DNA of 64,000 nt from Echinostoma caproni (lineage: Eukaryota > Platyhelminthes > Trematoda > Plagiorchiida > Echinostomatidae): the NCBI GenBank assembly GCA_900618425.1, contig UZAN01039652.1, forward strand, positions 51,700-115,699, in the 5' to 3' direction. Position numbers and translations under genes: made by a program. The notes beneath the pieces were generated by a model that had not been told where the DNA came from, did not search any database, and worked only from the letters and a program-made list of their open reading frames with translations. The number at the start of each line of letters is the position of its first letter. Position 1 is the first letter of the stretch. This document shows, one piece after another, positions 59,760-64,000 of this stretch.

Positions 59760-61590
59760 GTTATCCAAAACATACCTGTTTAAAACACGGCATCTGAATA
59801 TCTGTGAAAATTTAGGAAGCGCATTTAATACGATAAAGACAGGGCTGATTGTGGGGCCAAGAATACAAGAACGGTTCATATAATCCGTCTTGGGTATTAT
59901 TTAAAATTAAATTCTACGAGTTATATTTTTCAAATCAATCCACAAATCAGGTTCTAGCATTTCGTTTATATAAACTAACTGCTATATTTTCATCGGTTAA
60001 TTAGATTAGCTGTCGCAAAATAACCGTTGAAAAGTACACAGTTCAACTATGACCTTTGACGGGACGTAATTCACGCCATTCCTGTGGCCTTCGGTTTTGG
60101 GAAAACACTTAAATCCGAATTCAATGAACTCAGAGCGGTCAATTGCTTTATGGCACGTAATTTAATAATTTGATTCAATTATAGTGTAAGTCAGACAATA
60201 GATAGAAGCTCCATAGGTTGGATTAGAAACTCCACTATAAAAGTAGAATAATTTGATCAAAAACGTAAGTTCCAAATTTTCGCTACTGTGGGGTTCCAAA
60301 CGAATCGGAATTTACGATAAATAGGCTCATTTAAAATCAAAGTGATGACCGATCTATGGACCTCCCTTTGTCGAAAATATCCTGAACACAGACATCGATT
60401 GTAAACATACAGCTATCTTAAAAACAATCTTTCACATTACCAAATACTCTTCCGCCTTCGTTTTCCAGTACACGTGTTTGGATACCTGGGCAGTAAATCT
60501 GATACCACTAGCAAGCACATTACAACAATAGTAGTGTATTTTAGAAACATGTAAAAATGATGCACCTATATGGAATAAATATTTTGCATGCCAATGTGAT
60601 TGCCACGTGAATGGCACGTTAATGGGTGTGGTGAAAGTCACTGGGATTGTTTGTGTGATACTTTATAGAGGAAGACAAATTCAAGCTCGATTAGTATTTT
60701 TATTAACAATTTCATCTTTATTGCTCTTTGCATTACTTGTATTTTAGTATTGATGTTTTTTGTGATTATGAGGCAAGAGGTAAACTGATAACGGCCAGAT
60801 GTACGTGTGTTTTTAAAGGACAATCTTCGTTTTTGGAAGATCATATTTTGACTCACTCAACATGCTTCGCAGCATAGATTAGCCTGAAAAAATCTCTCAT
60901 TAGAGAATTTCATTTTTCACATCTACTCAGCATTGCACTTTGGTCAATTAATAATGAGCTGAATCATTAATTCGTATCGATAGTCTAACTTAGCACCTGA
61001 GCAGGAAGTCATTGAAGCTGGTTCGTGAGATAAGAAACAAATCGTTTGCTTGTCAACTAATGAGTCATCAATTCGGATACCAAATTTTCAATGGTAATAT
61101 TTGTTATTTGATTATCTGGAGCTTGTCTAACTCTCCATCTCAAATAGATTATGCACATATTCTATACAAAATAAACAGTATCATTTAGTGTAATGGAAAG
61201 CTAGAAAATCATTAGGAATTGATATATAATTATTGAAACATTTTTTTACTCATAAACAGATATGCGGTTTAAAAAAAACATAATTAATTGTTAATTATTA
61301 ATAATTATATTTTCGATGGAACACCACTCTCGAAGAAGCAAATCCAATTTCTGAAACATAAGCTTCTTTTTGTCACTTGTTGGTTCTTTCATCTGTTACT
61401 CTAAATTTGTGTCAATTGATCCTACTACTGATGTCAGCATATACTGATTCTCATGAATTGTATTTTCTTTTTTCAAAGCATCCAAGTAATAGGTAAAACG
61501 ATTTCTTTAGTGTTTTGCGTGTTAGGAGACAAAACGAATTGATACTATCTGATCATCATATGTCACTTTGTGAAAGGTGATTGCACAAAT
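59760..61590. other. Non-coding stretch
   Basis: No supported feature. Confidence 0.4.
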
Positions 61591-61592
61591 AG

Positions 61593-61848
61593 GTCAGAGA
61601 TTGGCAGTGAATTTTGGAGAACGTACGAGTTCAACCTCACTGCCGCCGCGGTTCCAGCCGATTCCCGATGCACACGTAATCAAGTCATTAATCATGTGTA
61701 ACCCGACTTCCCCAACAAGTGACACGATGTCATCCGTTAATGATGGTTGGAGCCCATTTGACAATTTGTCAAGTGAGAAGAATACAGTAGATGATAGGGT
61801 TGGTCGCGTTTCTATGAGGGATGTATTACTTTGCTTCGTACGTTCCAA
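61593..61848. CDS. Coding-like block, strand uncertain
   Basis: GC-richer block open on both strands for about 84 codons. On the minus strand it has a donor GGCA|GTGAGG leaving in phase 1, which would match the 58823 exon. On the + strand the peptide is Ser/Pro-rich but donors are weak. Either could be a real exon. Confidence 0.3.
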
Positions 61849-61909
61849 TCGTGTTTTCCTCCTGCTGACGCCACTTTTATTGACCCATGAACGTAAAATA
61901 ATTTAACTT

Positions 61910-63640
61910 TAATTATGGATAGGTAATAAATTAGCAACCTTTTAATAGACAAAACAAATAAATTCTATGGTTCATACCTGTTGAAAATGTGAATAACACC
62001 GAACGGTACTCACCATATTGCAACAAAACCGCAAGGTTGACCATTAACATTTTGTGCATGTTTTACAAGTAGTTTATTCCTTTCAGGCAATAAACCTATT
62101 AATAAAATGATAAAAGAAACGCAGTATTTCCCTCGAATAACACTTAATGCCGATCCCATTCCAGCCTATATGTGATTTCTGTTATCATTCCCAGTCATGG
62201 ATGCGGTCTCGGACAAATCCCTTCACTTCTGTCTGCGTGTGATGCTCCTGAATCCGAATGACTGAGGTGATGGTTAGTAACTGTCCCGGCCGGTGTCTCG
62301 CTCTCTCTCAGAAAAGGTTATAATTATGAGCGCGTGTTGAACAACGCACACGTTCCCATTGACCGCCATTGTAATTACGCCCAAAGACATTGATAGTGTT
62401 ACTTAGGGCTATGATCTTCAGGTTAAACTCTGACCATCTCGATTGCACCACTCACTAGGATAGAAGGGACCCGACATCGGCGAAGGAATTCAATTAGTTA
62501 AATCTCGGATGTAATTTTATCACAATAGTTGTCCTCTTATTACCGGTGTGGTACGAACGACTGACATTGAGGCGTGGATTTTCTTAATTTTCTTATGATT
62601 ATTCAAGAGTTGGCATACGTAAAGTTGATTGATTGATTGGCTGATTAATTGATCCATTAAAAGATAGGATGTTATGCTGACTATACCATATTTTGCTTGT
62701 AATGCGTTGTGCACGGCCTCGAATAGGGAGAACCAGACTGTGAAGCAAGAATTAGAATACCAATGATTCCCCAGGTTTTGCTGATGTAATCTAAAATGAA
62801 TGGCATTCAATCAGAGCTCCTTATTGAAAATAGCTAAGCGATTAACATAATTGACTGAAAATTAAATGACGGAAAAAAGATCAACTAAAATACTTGGAAA
62901 CTATCAAATTCAGTGGCTCTAAGAGGAATAAAATGGTTCGTCATTCCCGAATTAGGCAGTAACCGTTAATATTTTGATAAACTTTCAAAAATTAGTTAAA
63001 TTTTGCTTATGGTTTAACTCTTCACTGATTAAATATCATTCATCCCATTTTCTTGCATTTTTGGTATACTGCTTCAGAACATTAGAAGGTTATATTAAAA
63101 CACTTTCTCAACATTAGAACTGCTGCAGTAATGGTAAAATCTACCACAAAACCGAAACAGGACTCATCGAACTGGTTGCGATATTCTCGTAAGCGACGGC
63201 AGTTGAAACCTAGGGTATAAGTTTCCATTTAGTTCTTTATTCTGTTAAACATGAACGTTAACTAAAGCCCTTCAAAATGATTAGCTTCATTTGATCACGT
63301 TCATCAACTAAGATAATGAAGGTACAAGGTTTTCTCATCAAACAAAGATATAGAAAAGAGAATGGATTAACCACGATCCGCGATGGCCAGATACATTCTG
63401 AGATAAAGGTAAACTGTTATTCATTTACTTCCTATCCCATTAGTGCTCAATGATCTGCTCTCAGATTTGCACAATAAAAAAGAACTATGGTCTGCCTTCA
63501 TTTTAAAACAGGTATTCGCGCCATTTCAAAAGATAAAAGACAATCGTAAAAATATTACAACACTTATTTTAACTTATTTAGCTGTTTAAACCGTTTGAAT
63601 GTATAAATGTTCTGCGTAACAATTGACTTAATGACTACTC
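61910..63640. other. Non-coding stretch
   Basis: No supported feature. Confidence 0.4.
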
Positions 63641-63642
63641 AC

Positions 63643-63767
63643 AGTTGCCATGCGAAAGTTTCTCACAAACGTCCGCCTTCTTTTCGTTTTTCAAAGCGGT
63701 CTTCTTGTTCTCGTCCTCGGTCATAAGTAATTTAGCGGACTTATATGCTGGGTCAAGATGATCTTGA
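63643..63767 (-). CDS. Probable exon, unidentified (minus strand)
   Basis: 125 nt, phase 2 to 1, with a strong donor AACT|GTGAGT. The peptide is lysine- and glutamate-rich (AKLLMTEDENKKTALKNEKK) and the strand is purine-rich, as coding strands usually are. The acceptor (gctggtcttag) is weak. Directly upstream, 63768-63929 has two further open minus frames after a strong acceptor (gaactgctttcag), as if small indels had broken one longer exon. Confidence 0.4.
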
Positions 63768-64000
63768 CTAAGACCAGCTCACTGATCGACACGTGGATGA
63801 AATCAGCTTTCATCTGTTCAACCTCTATGTGGACATTCTTCCCTCCTTGCCTAATGTACTCCATGCGTTGGTTGGACGCGATTCAAAATAAACTTGTACG
63901 GAAGTACTTTCCATTCCCATCTCTTCAACTACTGAAAGCAGTTCTCCAACAATAAATACTTGTTATATAATAGGCGTGAATATATCTTACCGCAATGGTT

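Overview
This window looks like eukaryotic, intron-rich, AT-rich (roughly 40% GC) draft nuclear DNA. The most likely source is a parasitic flatworm (trematode). The reasons are long introns mixed with introns of about 80-140 nt, candidate micro-exons, tRNA-derived short repeats that in three or four places carry a hammerhead-ribozyme-like core resembling the Schistosoma SM-alpha element, and a fragment that looks like a Penelope-type retroelement. No prokaryotic genes, operons, CRISPR arrays, rRNA genes or intact tRNA genes were seen. Two runs of N (6159-6740, 30844-31497) and four single Ns (1152, 35216, 40428, 40699) mark assembly joins. No protein here could be assigned to a family by eye, so no gene symbols are given.

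The coding calls are exon models built by hand: an open frame, a plausible acceptor and donor, and a matching codon phase across each intron. Single ORFs of 60-90 codons are expected by chance in this much sequence, so chains of phase-compatible exons were given more weight than isolated ORFs.

Layout. (1) 347-6085, + strand: the best-supported gene, a Ser/Arg-rich C-terminal region of at least 361 residues in six exons, one of them a 24-nt micro-exon, with a stop codon and an AATAAA. An exon pair at 8146-8396 may be a downstream continuation or alternative end. (2) 8.4-23.3 kb: mostly non-coding, with SINE-like copies (some with hammerhead motifs) and a few isolated exon candidates (13.0 kb +, 14.9-15.8 kb -, 18.2 kb +). 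(3) 24.1-34.2 kb, - strand: a gene of at least seven small exons, including an 18-nt micro-exon candidate and a possible first exon at 34.1 kb. (4) 35.0-36.2 kb: a Penelope-like fragment rearranged into nested inverted repeats. (5) 36.2-44.4 kb: repeats and non-coding DNA. (6) 44.5-51.0 kb: a compact cluster of three gene models: one - strand (44.5-45.3 kb) and two + strand (45.5-46.9 kb with AATAAA; 48.7-51.0 kb). (7) 51-64 kb: SINEs at 52.5, 53.8 and 58.0 kb, a possible small membrane-protein ORF at 57.7 kb, and scattered exon candidates at 55.9, 58.7, 59.7, 61.7 and 63.7 kb.

The repeat content has one theme. The hammerhead-bearing tRNA-like SINEs and the Penelope-like fragment fit the known link between hammerhead ribozymes, schistosome SM-alpha repeats and Penelope-like elements. 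Whether any ribozyme here is active, and which flatworm this is, cannot be settled from the sequence alone.
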